From positions 51,422 through 115,421 of the forward strand of contig NZ_LDIG01000091.1 of NCBI RefSeq assembly GCF_015845845.1: a DNA stretch of 64,000 bases, written 5' to 3'. Source of the DNA: Paenibacillus dendritiformis. Lineage in GTDB: Bacteria; Bacillota; Bacilli; Paenibacillales; Paenibacillaceae. The position numbers were made by a program, and so were the translations under genes. The number at the start of each line of letters is the position of its first letter. The stretch's first letter is position 1. Of the stretch, positions 16,024-24,744 are shown piece after piece. A model generated the notes under the pieces. It did not search any database, was not told the origin of the DNA, and saw nothing but the letters and a program-made list of their open reading frames with translations.

Positions 16024-17490
16024 TTATAAAATATGAGACAGACACGCGACCGGCGTACATCCGGTAATCAGCTTTTCCCCGTCGCTGTAACCTTCTTCCC
16101 TGTCCTTCAGCTCCCGCACGAGCACCTGCCGCCAATACGCCACCCGCTCCTGGACGGCGGCATCGCCGATCGCATTGTGAAGCTCCTGCGGATCATGAAC
16201 GAGATCAAAATATTGCTCCACGCCGGTCTGGGAATACCAGATAAACTTCTCCTTGCCGTTCGTCACCCAGTGCGTCGAAGCCATTCCCTGTGCGTGCTCC
16301 CCGTGCAAATAGTCGCGCCATTCCCGCTCCCGGCCGCGCGCCGCCGCAAGCACGCTCTTCCCGTCCACGCCCGCCGGGATCGGCACGCCCGCGGCATCGA
16401 GCAGCGTCGGCATAATATCCCGCATCTCGACGACATCCTCGACGACGCTGCCCCGCTTCAAGCCGAGCCGGTTGCCCGGATCGTTCACAATGAACGGCAC
16501 GCGGGCGCTTCCTTCATACGGCAGCGACTTGCGGAACAAATTATGGTCGCCCAGCAGCTCCCCGTGATCGGACGTGAACAGGATGACCGTATTCCGCAGT
16601 TCTCCGTATTCGTCCAGCACTTGCAGGAAGCGGCCGATCTGATGATCGAGATGCGTAATCAGCGCATAATAGGCGGCCATCGCCTGCTTCAGCCTCCGCT
16701 TCGGCACAATGCCGCGGGACGTAATCGGGCTGAGACCTTCCCGCGCTTCATCCTCCGTGCCCGCCCAATCCCCGACCGGCGGATCCGGAATCTCCTCATC
16801 CTTGTACATATCGAGATACGCCTGCGGCGGATCGAAGGGCGGATGCGGGCGCACGAACGACATCCAGAGGAAGAACGGCTTGCCCGGATCGCGGCGCCGC
16901 ACAAAATCGATGGACTGCGTAACCGTCCAATTGGTCGGATGCAGCATCTCGGGCAGATGCCACGGACGGGCCACCGTCGAAGCGTTGCAATCCAGACCGA
17001 GGTCGGTCAGATCGGCGCCGGGGACGCGTTCTCTTAGCCAGGTTACATAATCGTCCACTTCATCGAAATAAGCCTGCGATGGCGTGCTGCGGTTCCGATT
17101 ATGGTGCAAATAGCCGTCATGCAGCACGACGTTATGGAAGCCGAGCAAATTTCGCGCCGGATAGACATGCATTTTTCCGACACACTGGGTATGGTAGCCT
17201 GCGCTCGCCAATTCGCCCGGTAGCGTCGTCCCATAATTCCAGGGTACGCAATCCCGGTAGCCTACCCGCCCATGGGAGGTCTGCGACTGCCCTGTAAAAA
17301 TCGCCGCCCGCGCCGGAACGCAGGACGGGGTCGCCGTATAGGCGCGATCGAACCGGACGCCGGTTCGGGCCATCTCATCCAGGTTCGGCGTCTCGACCAG
17401 CGGATGCCCGGCGATGCTCAAGCAATCGAAGCGCATTTGATCCACCGTGATTAGAAGAACGTTGGGACGCGCCGTCTTGTTGACTGTCAT
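16024..17490 (-). CDS. Cys-type sulfatase
   Basis: A cytoplasmic-type sulfatase of 488 aa (no signal peptide) from the alkaline phosphatase superfamily. The maturation motif is C57-V-P-A-R61; C57 must be oxidised to formylglycine before the enzyme hydrolyses sulfate (or phosphonate) esters. Metal ligands include D17 in LLITVDQMR, and SDHGELLGDH farther on. It is closest in style to choline-sulfatase/phosphonate-monoesterase-like members, but the substrate cannot be fixed. Start has AAAGGAGATGG. A formylglycine-generating enzyme is encoded 3 kb away (20609-21724), which supports Cys-type activation. Confidence 0.92.
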   Translation of the reverse strand: MTVNKTARPNVLLITVDQMRFDCLSIAGHPLVETPNLDEMARTGVRFDRAYTATPSCVPARAAIFTGQSQTSHGRVGYRDCVPWNYGTTLPGELASAGYHTQCVGKMHVYPARNLLGFHNVVLHDGYLHHNRNRSTPSQAYFDEVDDYVTWLRERVPGADLTDLGLDCNASTVARPWHLPEMLHPTNWTVTQSIDFVRRRDPGKPFFLWMSFVRPHPPFDPPQAYLDMYKDEEIPDPPVGDWAGTEDEAREGLSPITSRGIVPKRRLKQAMAAYYALITHLDHQIGRFLQVLDEYGELRNTVILFTSDHGELLGDHNLFRKSLPYEGSARVPFIVNDPGNRLGLKRGSVVEDVVEMRDIMPTLLDAAGVPIPAGVDGKSVLAAARGREREWRDYLHGEHAQGMASTHWVTNGKEKFIWYSQTGVEQYFDLVHDPQELHNAIGDAAVQERVAYWRQVLVRELKDREEGYSDGEKLITGCTPVACLSHIL

Positions 17491-17740
17491 CGTTCCATCT
17501 CCTTTGCCTCTAAAAGATAAGTTCGATTGTAAGCCCTATCATTCTGCAATCATTTTATCATAACGAACGAAAGAACGGTTAAATTTCTCCCACTCCTGCT
17601 TCAAATCCAGTCCAAAACAAGCTTTTTCTTGGAAATAACGCCCTTCGTCTTTTAACTTTATTCCATTTTGGATAAAAGTCGGTTATACTAGCAGAAGAGA
17701 CATAGCAAAGCATGTCAGTCACAAGAATGGGGATGAAGCG

Positions 17741-18400
17741 ATGAGCGACACTCCGATCGCCAGAAAATTACCGGGTTATCCCGCCCTTCTATTGCAATTA
17801 TTTATTTCGTTTCTCAAAATCGGTCCGACCACCTTCGGCGGCGGGTATGCGATCCTGCCGGTCATCGATCGGGAAGTGACTCGGAAGCGCCGCTGGCTTG
17901 ATGAACAGGAAATGGGCGAAATCACCGCCTTGTCCGGCGCCGCCCCTGGGGGGATCGGCCTGAATGTTGCCGCTCTTGTCGGCTACCGGATTGCCGGCCT
18001 TCCCGGCCTGATCGCAGCCATTACGGGGATTGCCTTGCCCACCGTCCTCATCATGCTTGCGCTCGGGATGGCCGCCGCCTGGTTCCGTACCAATCCTTAC
18101 GTGCAGGGAGCGCTTGCGGGCATTAAGCCGACGGTCATCGCCCTGATCGTATACGCCGCCTTCAGCATGGGAAGAGATGCCTTGCGTCACGTTTTCGGCT
18201 GGACGGTCTCCTTATTGTCCGCGGCCCTGCTGCTGTGGATCCCGTTCAATCCGATTGCCGTGCTTGCCATCGGAGCGGCTGCGGGCCTCGTGGCAGAATG
18301 GTTCCGGCACCGCAGACTGCGTCGCCATGAGGGCCCCTATGCCGCCTCTTCGCTCCATCCTCCTTCCTCCTCCCGCCAGGTCAAGCAGGAACAAGGATAG
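17741..18400 (+). CDS. Chromate transporter family protein, first half
   Basis: A short CHR-family membrane protein (219 aa, one CHR domain, about six helices). The family motif appears as FLKIGPTTFGGGYAILPVI (residues 25-43) and SGAAPGGIGLNVAALVGYR. Pairs of such half-size proteins act together as a chromate/sulfate-type anion transporter. The gene is followed 38 bases on by a second CHR gene and then a ROK regulator. The C-terminal 25 residues are hydrophilic and unusual (EGPYAASSLHPPSSSRQ). A TATACT box at 17684-17689 may be the -10 of the promoter. Confidence 0.9.
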   Translation: MSDTPIARKLPGYPALLLQLFISFLKIGPTTFGGGYAILPVIDREVTRKRRWLDEQEMGEITALSGAAPGGIGLNVAALVGYRIAGLPGLIAAITGIALPTVLIMLALGMAAAWFRTNPYVQGALAGIKPTVIALIVYAAFSMGRDALRHVFGWTVSLLSAALLLWIPFNPIAVLAIGAAAGLVAEWFRHRRLRRHEGPYAASSLHPPSSSRQVKQEQG

Positions 18401-18438
18401 ATGATCAATCCCGATTCGCCCGGAAAGAAGGATGCAGC

Positions 18439-18975
18439 ATGCTATGGGACTTATTTTGGACGTTTTTCAAGCTGGGCTTCGTCTCGTTCGGCGGCGGCTA
18501 TGCCATGCTGCCGGTGATCGAGCATGAAGCGCTGAGCCATCAATGGCTGACCGCCTCGCAATATACGGAAGCCGTCGCCTTGGCCGGGATGGCTCCCGGG
18601 CCTATCGCGATGAACAGCGCCGTATACGTCGGCTATACCGCGGCGGGCTGGCCGGGCAGCCTCATGGCCGCGTTCGGCATCGCGCTGCCGTCGGCCATCA
18701 TCATGTTCTTCGTTGCCACATTTTTCTATCGCGTGTATGATAATCATTGGGTGCAGTCCGCACTGGACGGAATGAAGCCTGCCGTCGTGGCGCTGATTGC
18801 ATTGGCGGCCGTCAACATGACGCGCAACGCAGGCTACCTGAACGGCTGGACCATCAGTTCGGCCTGGCCGATCATTTTGTTTATCGCAGCCTTGTTCGCA
18901 CTGATTCGGCTTCGATTGCATCCGATCACGGTCATCATATTGTCTGGAATAGCGGGGATGGTAACCTATGGGTAA
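18439..18975 (+). CDS. Chromate transporter family protein, second half
   Basis: A second single-domain CHR protein, 178 aa, with FFKLGFVSFGGGYAMLPVI (residues 9-27) and AGMAPGPIAMNSAVYVGY. Together with the gene just upstream it forms the usual two-subunit CHR transporter of Gram-positive bacteria. Its 3' end overlaps the ROK regulator start by 8 bases, which implies one operon and translational coupling. Confidence 0.92.
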   Translation: MLWDLFWTFFKLGFVSFGGGYAMLPVIEHEALSHQWLTASQYTEAVALAGMAPGPIAMNSAVYVGYTAAGWPGSLMAAFGIALPSAIIMFFVATFFYRVYDNHWVQSALDGMKPAVVALIALAAVNMTRNAGYLNGWTISSAWPIILFIAALFALIRLRLHPITVIILSGIAGMVTYG

Positions 18976-20206
18976 TGCATTGGAGCAACGCATCCCTTCC
19001 AAAAAGGGAAAAGAACTGTTTCAACGAATCCGCCGGGCGCCGGAAATATCGAAAAATGATCTGGTCAGCGAGAGCGGGCTTACCGTCAGCACGCTGACCC
19101 GTGTGCTCGAGGAACTGGCGGCGCTCGGCCTTATTGTGGAGAGCGGCTTCGGCGCCTCCACGGGCGGACGCCGTCCGATTCTGTACCGTGTCCGCGCGGA
19201 ATACGGCTATGCATTCGGGCTTGATATCTCCCGGACCTCATCCCGGCTCGTCCTGCTGGACACGGCCGGACAGATGAAGGCGGCCCACGTCATCGAGATG
19301 AACGGCCAGATGACGCCGGAGCGGCTTATGGAGCGCGTAACGGCCCATATTCATACATGGATGGACGAGTACCGGATGAATTCGGATACGGCACTCGGTC
19401 TTGGCATTGGCGCTGTCGGACCGCTCAACCGGTTTGACGGCGTCATTTTGCAACCGGAATATTTCCCTGCGCCCGGGTGGGAGAACGTGCCTATCGTCGC
19501 CGAGCTGAAGCGGCGGCTGCAGCTTCCCGTGCTGCTGGACAACGGCGCGAATACCGCCATCCGGGCCGAGGCCTGGGCGAACCGCTCCATGGACGTGCGC
19601 CACATGCTGTACGTTCATGTCGGGATCGGCCTCCGCTCGGCGATGATGTCCGACGGCAAGCTCATCTACGGAGCCGTCGACATGGAGGGCGCGCTCGGCC
19701 AAATGATCATTCAGGCCGACGGCATCCCTAACCGCTCCGCGAACGGCAATTACGGGTGCCTCGACTCCTATGCCACCATCTACGCGCTGGAGCGCGAAGC
19801 GAACGCGATGCTGCGGATCGGCCGGCGCAGCCTGCTCGAGCATATCGTGCCCCGCGGGGAGCCTGCCGCATTCCCGCATATTATCGAGGCGCTGAAGAAG
19901 CACGATCCGCTCGTCACCGAGCTGGTTACCCAAGCGGCCACCTACTTCGGCGTCGGGCTTGCCAACCTGCTCAATGTGCTCCATCCGGAGCGCGTCGTGC
20001 TGGGCGGACCGTTCATGAATATTAACGATCTCTATTTCTATACCGCAACGCAGACAGCGATTCGCAAAACCTATCATTACCCGAAATATCAGGTCGTCTT
20101 CAGCAAGGGCAGCTACGGCGAAGACGCCCTGGCGGTCGGCGGAGCGCTCATGGTGCTGGATCAGTTGACGGCGCCTGTCCCACCTTCCCCGGCGATGCAC
20201 ATGTAG
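18968..20206 (+). CDS. ROK-family transcriptional regulator
   Basis: A NagC/XylR-type ROK regulator, 412 aa. Residues about 14-70 form a winged helix-turn-helix (ISKNDLVSESGLTVSTLTRVLEEL). The ROK kinase-like fold follows, with LGIGAVGPLN near 143 and LDNGANTAIRAEA. The zinc site is degenerate: where ROK proteins have CGCGNxGCLE this one reads NGNYGCLDS, keeping a single cysteine. It overlaps the second chromate-transporter gene, so it may control that operon or a sugar-related target elsewhere; the effector is unknown. Confidence 0.9.
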   Translation: MGNALEQRIPSKKGKELFQRIRRAPEISKNDLVSESGLTVSTLTRVLEELAALGLIVESGFGASTGGRRPILYRVRAEYGYAFGLDISRTSSRLVLLDTAGQMKAAHVIEMNGQMTPERLMERVTAHIHTWMDEYRMNSDTALGLGIGAVGPLNRFDGVILQPEYFPAPGWENVPIVAELKRRLQLPVLLDNGANTAIRAEAWANRSMDVRHMLYVHVGIGLRSAMMSDGKLIYGAVDMEGALGQMIIQADGIPNRSANGNYGCLDSYATIYALEREANAMLRIGRRSLLEHIVPRGEPAAFPHIIEALKKHDPLVTELVTQAATYFGVGLANLLNVLHPERVVLGGPFMNINDLYFYTATQTAIRKTYHYPKYQVVFSKGSYGEDALAVGGALMVLDQLTAPVPPSPAMHM

Positions 20207-20608
20207 TACAATATCCTTAAAGCGTGACACTGCCTTCCCGGACTCGCTGGGGAAGCCGCCGCATGACGATCTAGCACACAGCCGCATGACGATAAACTAC
20301 AGCAATTTAAGTACAAACCCATGCCTTCAAACACTTGAGAGCACATCGCATACCCAGAGCCCGCGGCATCGCACAATAGTGAGCACGATATAGCACTCTA
20401 TAGCACTATATAGAACTGTAGCACTATTTAGCACTATGTGGAACTATATAGAACTGTTTAGCACTATTTAGCATTATATGGAACTATATAGAATTGTATA
20501 GCACTATTTAGCACTATGTGGCACGATATAGCTCTCTATAGAACGTAAAATATCATTGCCAATCCGTATTGTCCAAGCGATTTCATTTCAGCCAAGGAGG
20601 CGATCACG
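20207..20608. other. Gene-free region upstream of FGE gene, containing a 10-bp tandem array
   Basis: About 400 bases without a credible ORF. The first half is unstructured GC-moderate sequence; from 20383 to 20544 it is an AT-rich 10-bp tandem array (separate entry). The Shine-Dalgarno of the FGE gene (AAGGAGGCG) is at its end. Confidence 0.7.
20383..20544. repeat. 10-bp phased tandem array (about 16 units)
   Basis: Units such as GCACTATTTA, GCACTATGTG, GAACTATATA and GAACTGTTTA follow each other every 10 bp with one 8-bp exception (20413-20420). A higher-order 40-bp repeat of four units is visible from about 20413 (three rounds). The G-C-A start and A/T-rich end of every unit recur once per DNA turn. 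Confidence 0.85.
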
Positions 20609-21724
20609 ATGACTCAAATCAACCAGCAACCGGATGGTTCACCGCGGCCTTGCTGCGCCGCAGCACGCGGCACCTCCCTCTCGGCAGAACCGGCAGCCGG
20701 AGAGCGCCTGAGCGGACAAGCGGGACCCGATTGCTCCCGACTCCATGCCTCTGCTTCTTTGACAGGCCTGGACAATACTGCCGCTGACGTCCCGCCGGAT
20801 GAGTCTGTCCAGGCCGCGCGGAGGCTGCTGGCCAATATGGACGGAAACGCTGCGTCGCGTCCGTCCCTTGACAGCTTCATCCGCCTGGAAGGCGGCACCT
20901 TCGCCATGGGCTCCGAGGATGCCGAAGCGTTCCCGGCGGACGGGGAAGGGCCGATTCGGGAAGTAACGGTTGGCCCCTTCCGGATCGCACCTTATGCCGT
21001 TACCAATGAAGACTTCGCCCGCTTCGTCGCGGCGACGGGCTATGTAACCGAAGCGGAGCGCTTCGGCTGGTCCTACGTCTTCCATCTGCTTGCTCCCGAG
21101 CTGGAAGGGGAGCATATCATCGGCAGCCCGCAGGGAACCCCATGGTGGCTTGGCGTTCGCCAGGCCTGCTGGCATCGCCCGGAAGGCCCCGGCAGCAGCG
21201 TCGCCGAACGGATGAACCATCCCGTCATTCACGTGTCATGGCATGATGCACAGGCCTACTGCGAATGGGCTGGCGCGCGCCTCCCGGCCGAGAGCGAGTG
21301 GGAGTTCGCTGCCCGCGGCGGACTGGAGCGCCGGCGCTATCCTTGGGGCGATCTGCTGAAGCCGGATGGCGAGCATCGCTGCAACATATGGCAGGGCAAA
21401 TTCCCTGTTAAAAACAACGCCAGCGACGGATACATCGGCACCGCTCCCGTCGACACCTTCGAGCCGAACGGATACGGGCTGTACAACGTCGCCGGCAACG
21501 TATGGGAATGGTGCGCGGATTGGTTCACCGCCAACCCGAACGAGCGCGGCCCGGCCGTTCAGCCTCGCGGACCGCGGACAGGAACGGAACGCGTCATGAA
21601 GGGCGGTTCCTACCTGTGCCACAAATCATACTGCAACCGCTACCGCGTCGGCGCACGGAGCAAAAACACCCCCGACAGCTCCACCGGCAACCTCGGCTTC
21701 CGCTGCGCAGCCGACGCCAACTAA
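20609..21724 (+). CDS. Formylglycine-generating enzyme (sulfatase-modifying factor)
   Basis: An FGE/SUMF1-fold protein of 371 aa that oxidises the sulfatase cysteine to formylglycine. Residues about 90-370 hold the domain: [43 protein letters not shown] and [10 protein letters not shown]. The catalytic pair is C337 and C342 in SYLCHKSYC, then [10 protein letters not shown] and GFRCA, nearly as in the human enzyme. The first roughly 85 residues are a Cys- and Ala-rich extension of unknown role. Start at 20609 has AAGGAGG. A likely client is the sulfatase at 16024-17490. Confidence 0.95.
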   Translation: MTQINQQPDGSPRPCCAAARGTSLSAEPAAGERLSGQAGPDCSRLHASASLTGLDNTAADVPPDESVQAARRLLANMDGNAASRPSLDSFIRLEGGTFAMGSEDAEAFPADGEGPIREVTVGPFRIAPYAVTNEDFARFVAATGYVTEAERFGWSYVFHLLAPELEGEHIIGSPQGTPWWLGVRQACWHRPEGPGSSVAERMNHPVIHVSWHDAQAYCEWAGARLPAESEWEFAARGGLERRRYPWGDLLKPDGEHRCNIWQGKFPVKNNASDGYIGTAPVDTFEPNGYGLYNVAGNVWEWCADWFTANPNERGPAVQPRGPRTGTERVMKGGSYLCHKSYCNRYRVGARSKNTPDSSTGNLGFRCAADAN

Positions 21725-21793
21725 GTGATGCAAGCCAATTAGGGCCGACGCCAACCGAAGCCTCTAAGAGCTTGCCATCGCGGAGCATCATCC

Positions 21794-21820
21794 CCGGAGG
21801 CCAACTGGCCTCCGGTTTTT
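21794..21820 (+). terminator. Intrinsic terminator of FGE gene
   Basis: The perfect 9-bp stem CCGGAGGCC / GGCCTCCGG with a 4-nt loop is followed by five T, 70 bases after the FGE stop. Confidence 0.93.
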
Positions 21821-21878
21821 GCGCGGCTTAGTTGGGGAGCCTTCGACCCGCGGGGCCGCTTACTCCCGTTATCCTGCC

Positions 21879-22028
21879 TATTTCCCACCTGTGCTTTCCA
21901 GTCCAGTGCTCACCTCTGCTACCCAGACTATTCCCCACCTGCGCTTACCTGTCTAGTACTTACCTTTGCTACTCAGACTATTCCCCATCTGCGCTTTCCT
22001 GTCTAGCGCTCACCTCTTCTATCCTGAC
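21879..22028. repeat. 50-bp tandem array, three copies plus a partial fourth
   Basis: Copies start at 21879, 21929 and 21979 with a period of exactly 50 bp. Each begins TATT(C/T)CCCA(C/T)CTG(C/T)GCTT and ends with a CTNCCCAGAC/CTACTCAGAC/CTATCCTGAC-type segment; a decayed piece continues to about 22053. Read on the minus strand, each unit contains GGGGAATAG then TGAGTAGCAAAGG, resembling the dispersed motif seen at 22144, 23643, 39371, 39502, 63288 and 63491. Confidence 0.85.
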
Positions 22029-22143
22029 TTTTGCTCACTTCCGCTGTACTTTCTATGTGCCCATAACCGACAGAGCCATCTCTTGTCGAATCAAGCAACC
22101 TCTGTATTCAGGTCCTTTTCATCATTATCCCCTCCACTCAAGC

Positions 22144-22170
22144 TGACTCAATGGGATAGTGACTCAAAGG
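22144..22170 (+). repeat. Dispersed intergenic repeat motif, copy 1
   Basis: Reads TGACTCAATGGGATAGTGAC then TCAAAGG. It shares the core ATGGGATAGTG..CAAAGG with copies at 23643, 39502 and 63491 (+ strand) and at 39371 and 63288 (- strand). Confidence 0.55.
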
Positions 22171-22426
22171 TAATAGAGGACCATTCGTTCCAACAAAGCA
22201 TGATTGTTCTCCAATAATCGCACCCTACACCTATTAACCGGGTTGCGAAGACAATTCAATTACGTGTTGAAAATGCTTCAGAAATTTTTAAGAATAATGG
22301 AGGACTCGGCAGCCAAAATTTATTGGATAAATTTCCAAACAAACACTTGAAATAGGAACATTAGTTCTGTATAATAAAAACAGAATGTATGTTCTGTCAT
22401 TTGCTTTTGCAGGGGGGGAGAACGGC

Positions 22427-23371
22427 ATGCGCGCCTGGGAGTCGATTAATAGCGTGGAAGAATTGATGCATCTGTTACAAGACGAAGCCGAGTGCATTTC
22501 TTTTTTGTTTCGTATAAAGTGGCCTTTTGGGTTTGTATGCCCCCGTTGCCATCATGGCGAGGCTTATGTCATCAAGACGCGTCGACTGCCGCTGTATGAT
22601 TGCCGCGCTTGCCGCCATCAGACCTCACTAATTGCAGGGACGATAATGGAGGGAAGCCGTACGGCGCTGTGGAAATGGCTTACGGCAATCTGGCTTGTTT
22701 CCCGTACCGACATATCATTCAATGCGGTTGAACTTCGCTCACTCATTCAAGTGACATATAAGACGGCTTGGTCCATGCTCCATAAAATTCGAAAAGCTAT
22801 TAACCGTGCCGACACCGGTCAGCCGTTGAAAGGAGAGGTTCATGGCATCGTGGCTTTCTATGGACGTCCCTATTTTTCCCCTATCCTTCTCCATGAACGG
22901 GAGTGCCCGATCATAGTTGCTGAGTCGAGCAGTGCGGAGTTCGTCGGTTCAGATCACGGCAATCCAGCTTCTGTTATCGAAATGGAAGAACAGAGAGCCC
23001 ATACCCGCAGAATCAAGATGAAGATCGTTGACCGTTGTTATTGCTCCGGCAAGTCGCTCTTGCGCACAGGTTCTGAAGAATTCGCCAAGCTTCACGCTCA
23101 TAGCGATTCTACCGTCTCGATTATTCGCTATTACTTCCACGTCAAGCGCAACAGATACCTGTGCCAGACATTCAAGCGTGCCTGGAAGTGGATGAATGAT
23201 AAGTTTCACGGCATCGGGTCTACATACCTCCAGTTGTACTTGGATGAGTTCTGTTTTCGCCATAATGCCGCAACCCGTGGATCATCATCGTGGGGCTATT
23301 TATTGCGTTCATGCCTATCGTTCCGTGATGCGCATGTTTCGAACGCCTCTTATGTATTTTCCGCTGCATAG
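22427..23371 (+). CDS. IS1595-like transposase homologue without recognisable DDE residues
   Basis: A 314-aa protein. Residues 38-62 form the transposase zinc ribbon (CPRC ... CRAC) followed by the IS1595 helical segment (TIMEGSRTALWKWLTAIWLV, then KTAWSMLHKIRKAI). The end (FHGIGSTYLQLYLDEFCFRHNA) is also the IS1595 C-terminus. The middle, where the ISXO2-like domain should supply DE, D and E/N, instead reads EVHGIVAFYGRPYF with no such acids. Start at 22427 has GGGGGGAG at 6 bases. No terminal inverted repeats were found. It is a decayed or domesticated transposase; the intact frame favours the latter. Local GC is lower than in neighbours. Confidence 0.75.
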   Translation: MRAWESINSVEELMHLLQDEAECISFLFRIKWPFGFVCPRCHHGEAYVIKTRRLPLYDCRACRHQTSLIAGTIMEGSRTALWKWLTAIWLVSRTDISFNAVELRSLIQVTYKTAWSMLHKIRKAINRADTGQPLKGEVHGIVAFYGRPYFSPILLHERECPIIVAESSSAEFVGSDHGNPASVIEMEEQRAHTRRIKMKIVDRCYCSGKSLLRTGSEEFAKLHAHSDSTVSIIRYYFHVKRNRYLCQTFKRAWKWMNDKFHGIGSTYLQLYLDEFCFRHNAATRGSSSWGYLLRSCLSFRDAHVSNASYVFSAA

Positions 23372-24113
23372 GCAGATGCCGACGCATGAAAATATGAAAA
23401 ATGGGTGTAACGTCCATCTATCATTCACTACAATAGGCCTTTCAGGAGGATGCACATCTGAAACAACTTTCTGCATGCCCTCAACACGGCCCTCGCCTGA
23501 TGAGCGTTCCGTAGCAGCATAGCGGGGATGCAAATAACTTAGGCTCAGAGAGGTGATATAGGCTGTAGTTTGTTCTTCGGAAAACTTTTCGGTTGGTCTA
23601 CTTGTGAGGCAGCAAGAACTGCAGTACTGCTCCTATGCCCTTTTTATGAGTGGATGGGATAATGGCCAAAAGAACTTTAAACCCCACTGTCCTGTACTGC
23701 GTCCTTCCTGGATCTCATTCAGCTCTCCCACACTACCTGATTCTTCCGCATTGGCGCCGCATTAGATCCACTATTCAGATAAATTGTTTTACTGGCTAGT
23801 ATTTCGACATCATCTGTCAGTTGCCTTACTGTCTTCTGCGTAGATGCCTTCTGCAGAACTATAAATTGCATTATCACTACTGCACCACTTCTTCTGTTTT
23901 ACGACTTTTGACTTGCTAAACTGCCACGCTGCACTCTGTTCGGTTTACCCAGCTCCATATCAAATACCCGGCTGCCCTCTTGAATAATATAATAATCGCA
24001 TTACTCGCCGTGCAGGGAGGTCTCGTCACACAGAATGCCGGGAACGTTACAGACCCGGGCGGTGGTACCGTTCGATCAGTTTTTCAATACGTGAAACTAT
24101 GACGATCATCGAT
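23372..24113. other. Gene-free low-GC region
   Basis: About 740 bases between the IS1595-like gene and def. I see no supported gene. It contains one dispersed repeat motif (23643-23672), T/C-rich degenerate sequence to about 23960, and a stretch near 24059-24074 with GGTGGTACCG, the heart of a T-box motif, but without other T-box parts or a downstream gene on that strand. Confidence 0.5.
23643..23672 (+). repeat. Dispersed intergenic repeat motif, copy 2
   Basis: Reads TTATGAGTGGATGGGATAAT then GGCCAAAAG. It matches the minus-strand copy at 63288-63317 almost exactly over TATGAG..ATGGGATA.TGGCCAAAAG. Confidence 0.6.
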
Positions 24114-24629
24114 TTATTGGCCGTTCGAGAGGCGAATCACGTCGAGCAGCGGGACATATTGATGGGTGGCTTCGTGGACGAGATGGCTGTCGGTCACATG
24201 GTCAATGAACAGCTTGCCGTCCAGATGGTCCATCTCATGCTGGATGCAGCGGGCCAGGAGGTTTTCTCCCTCCAGTGTAAATGTCTCCCCGTTGCGATCC
24301 ATACTGCTGATTTTGACGTATTGATATCGCTTGACGCGGCCGTAATATCCCGGATAGGATAGGCACGCTTCCATCCCATCTTCTTCCCCCTCGGCCGCCA
24401 GCAACTGCGGGTTGATCAATTCAATCAGGCCTTCGCCGCAGTCCATGACGAGCACGCGCCGCAGCACGCCGATTTGCGGCGCCGCCAAGCCGGCTCTGCC
24501 GGGGCGGGCATAGAGGGTATCTTTCAAATCATCGAGCAAGGCCAAAATCCGGTTATTCACTTCGGTAACAGGACGGCATATTTTTCGCAGTATCGGATCC
24601 CCAAAAGGAAGGATTTCTCGTTGAGCCAT
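24114..24629 (-). CDS. def: Peptide deformylase
   Basis: Peptide deformylase, 171 aa, removing the formyl group from nascent N-termini. Three family motifs are present: GRAGLAAPQIG (residues 44-54), EACLS (87-91, metal ligand C89; most deformylases have EGCLS) and QHEMDHLDG (130-138, ligands H131 and H135, catalytic E132). Start at 24629 (ATG, GAGGGTG 7 bases upstream) is preferred over a GTG two codons earlier. It is transcribed in the same direction as mutY but is separated from it by a terminator. It may be one of several deformylases. Confidence 0.95.
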   Translation of the reverse strand: MAQREILPFGDPILRKICRPVTEVNNRILALLDDLKDTLYARPGRAGLAAPQIGVLRRVLVMDCGEGLIELINPQLLAAEGEEDGMEACLSYPGYYGRVKRYQYVKISSMDRNGETFTLEGENLLARCIQHEMDHLDGKLFIDHVTDSHLVHEATHQYVPLLDVIRLSNGQ

Positions 24630-24652
24630 GAACACACACCCTCATTTCAAAT

Positions 24653-24693
24653 CGAAAAGGCAGGATGACGTCTACCGTCGGCCTGCCTTTTCG
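24653..24693. terminator. Bidirectional intrinsic terminator between def and mutY
   Basis: CGAAAAGGCAGG pairs with CCTGCCTTTTCG (12 bp) around a 17-nt loop, with T-rich flanks read in either direction. It ends the mutY transcript on the minus strand. Confidence 0.8.
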
Positions 24694-24744
24694 TAATGGT
24701 GTCTATTATATCATAGGTACGCAGCAGAAGTGTTATCCGTGCTG

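Larger units (their letters stand above)
21821..22426. other. Gene-free, repeat-bearing region
   Basis: About 600 bases between the FGE terminator and the IS1595-like gene. It holds the 50-bp array (21879-22028) and one dispersed repeat motif (22144-22170). The rest is low-GC sequence with no supported gene; ORFs here are short, low-complexity and without Shine-Dalgarno sites. Confidence 0.6.

Noticed and set aside
21879..22053. CRISPR-like repeat-spacer array
   Set aside because: The whole 50-bp unit is repeated, with no variable spacers.
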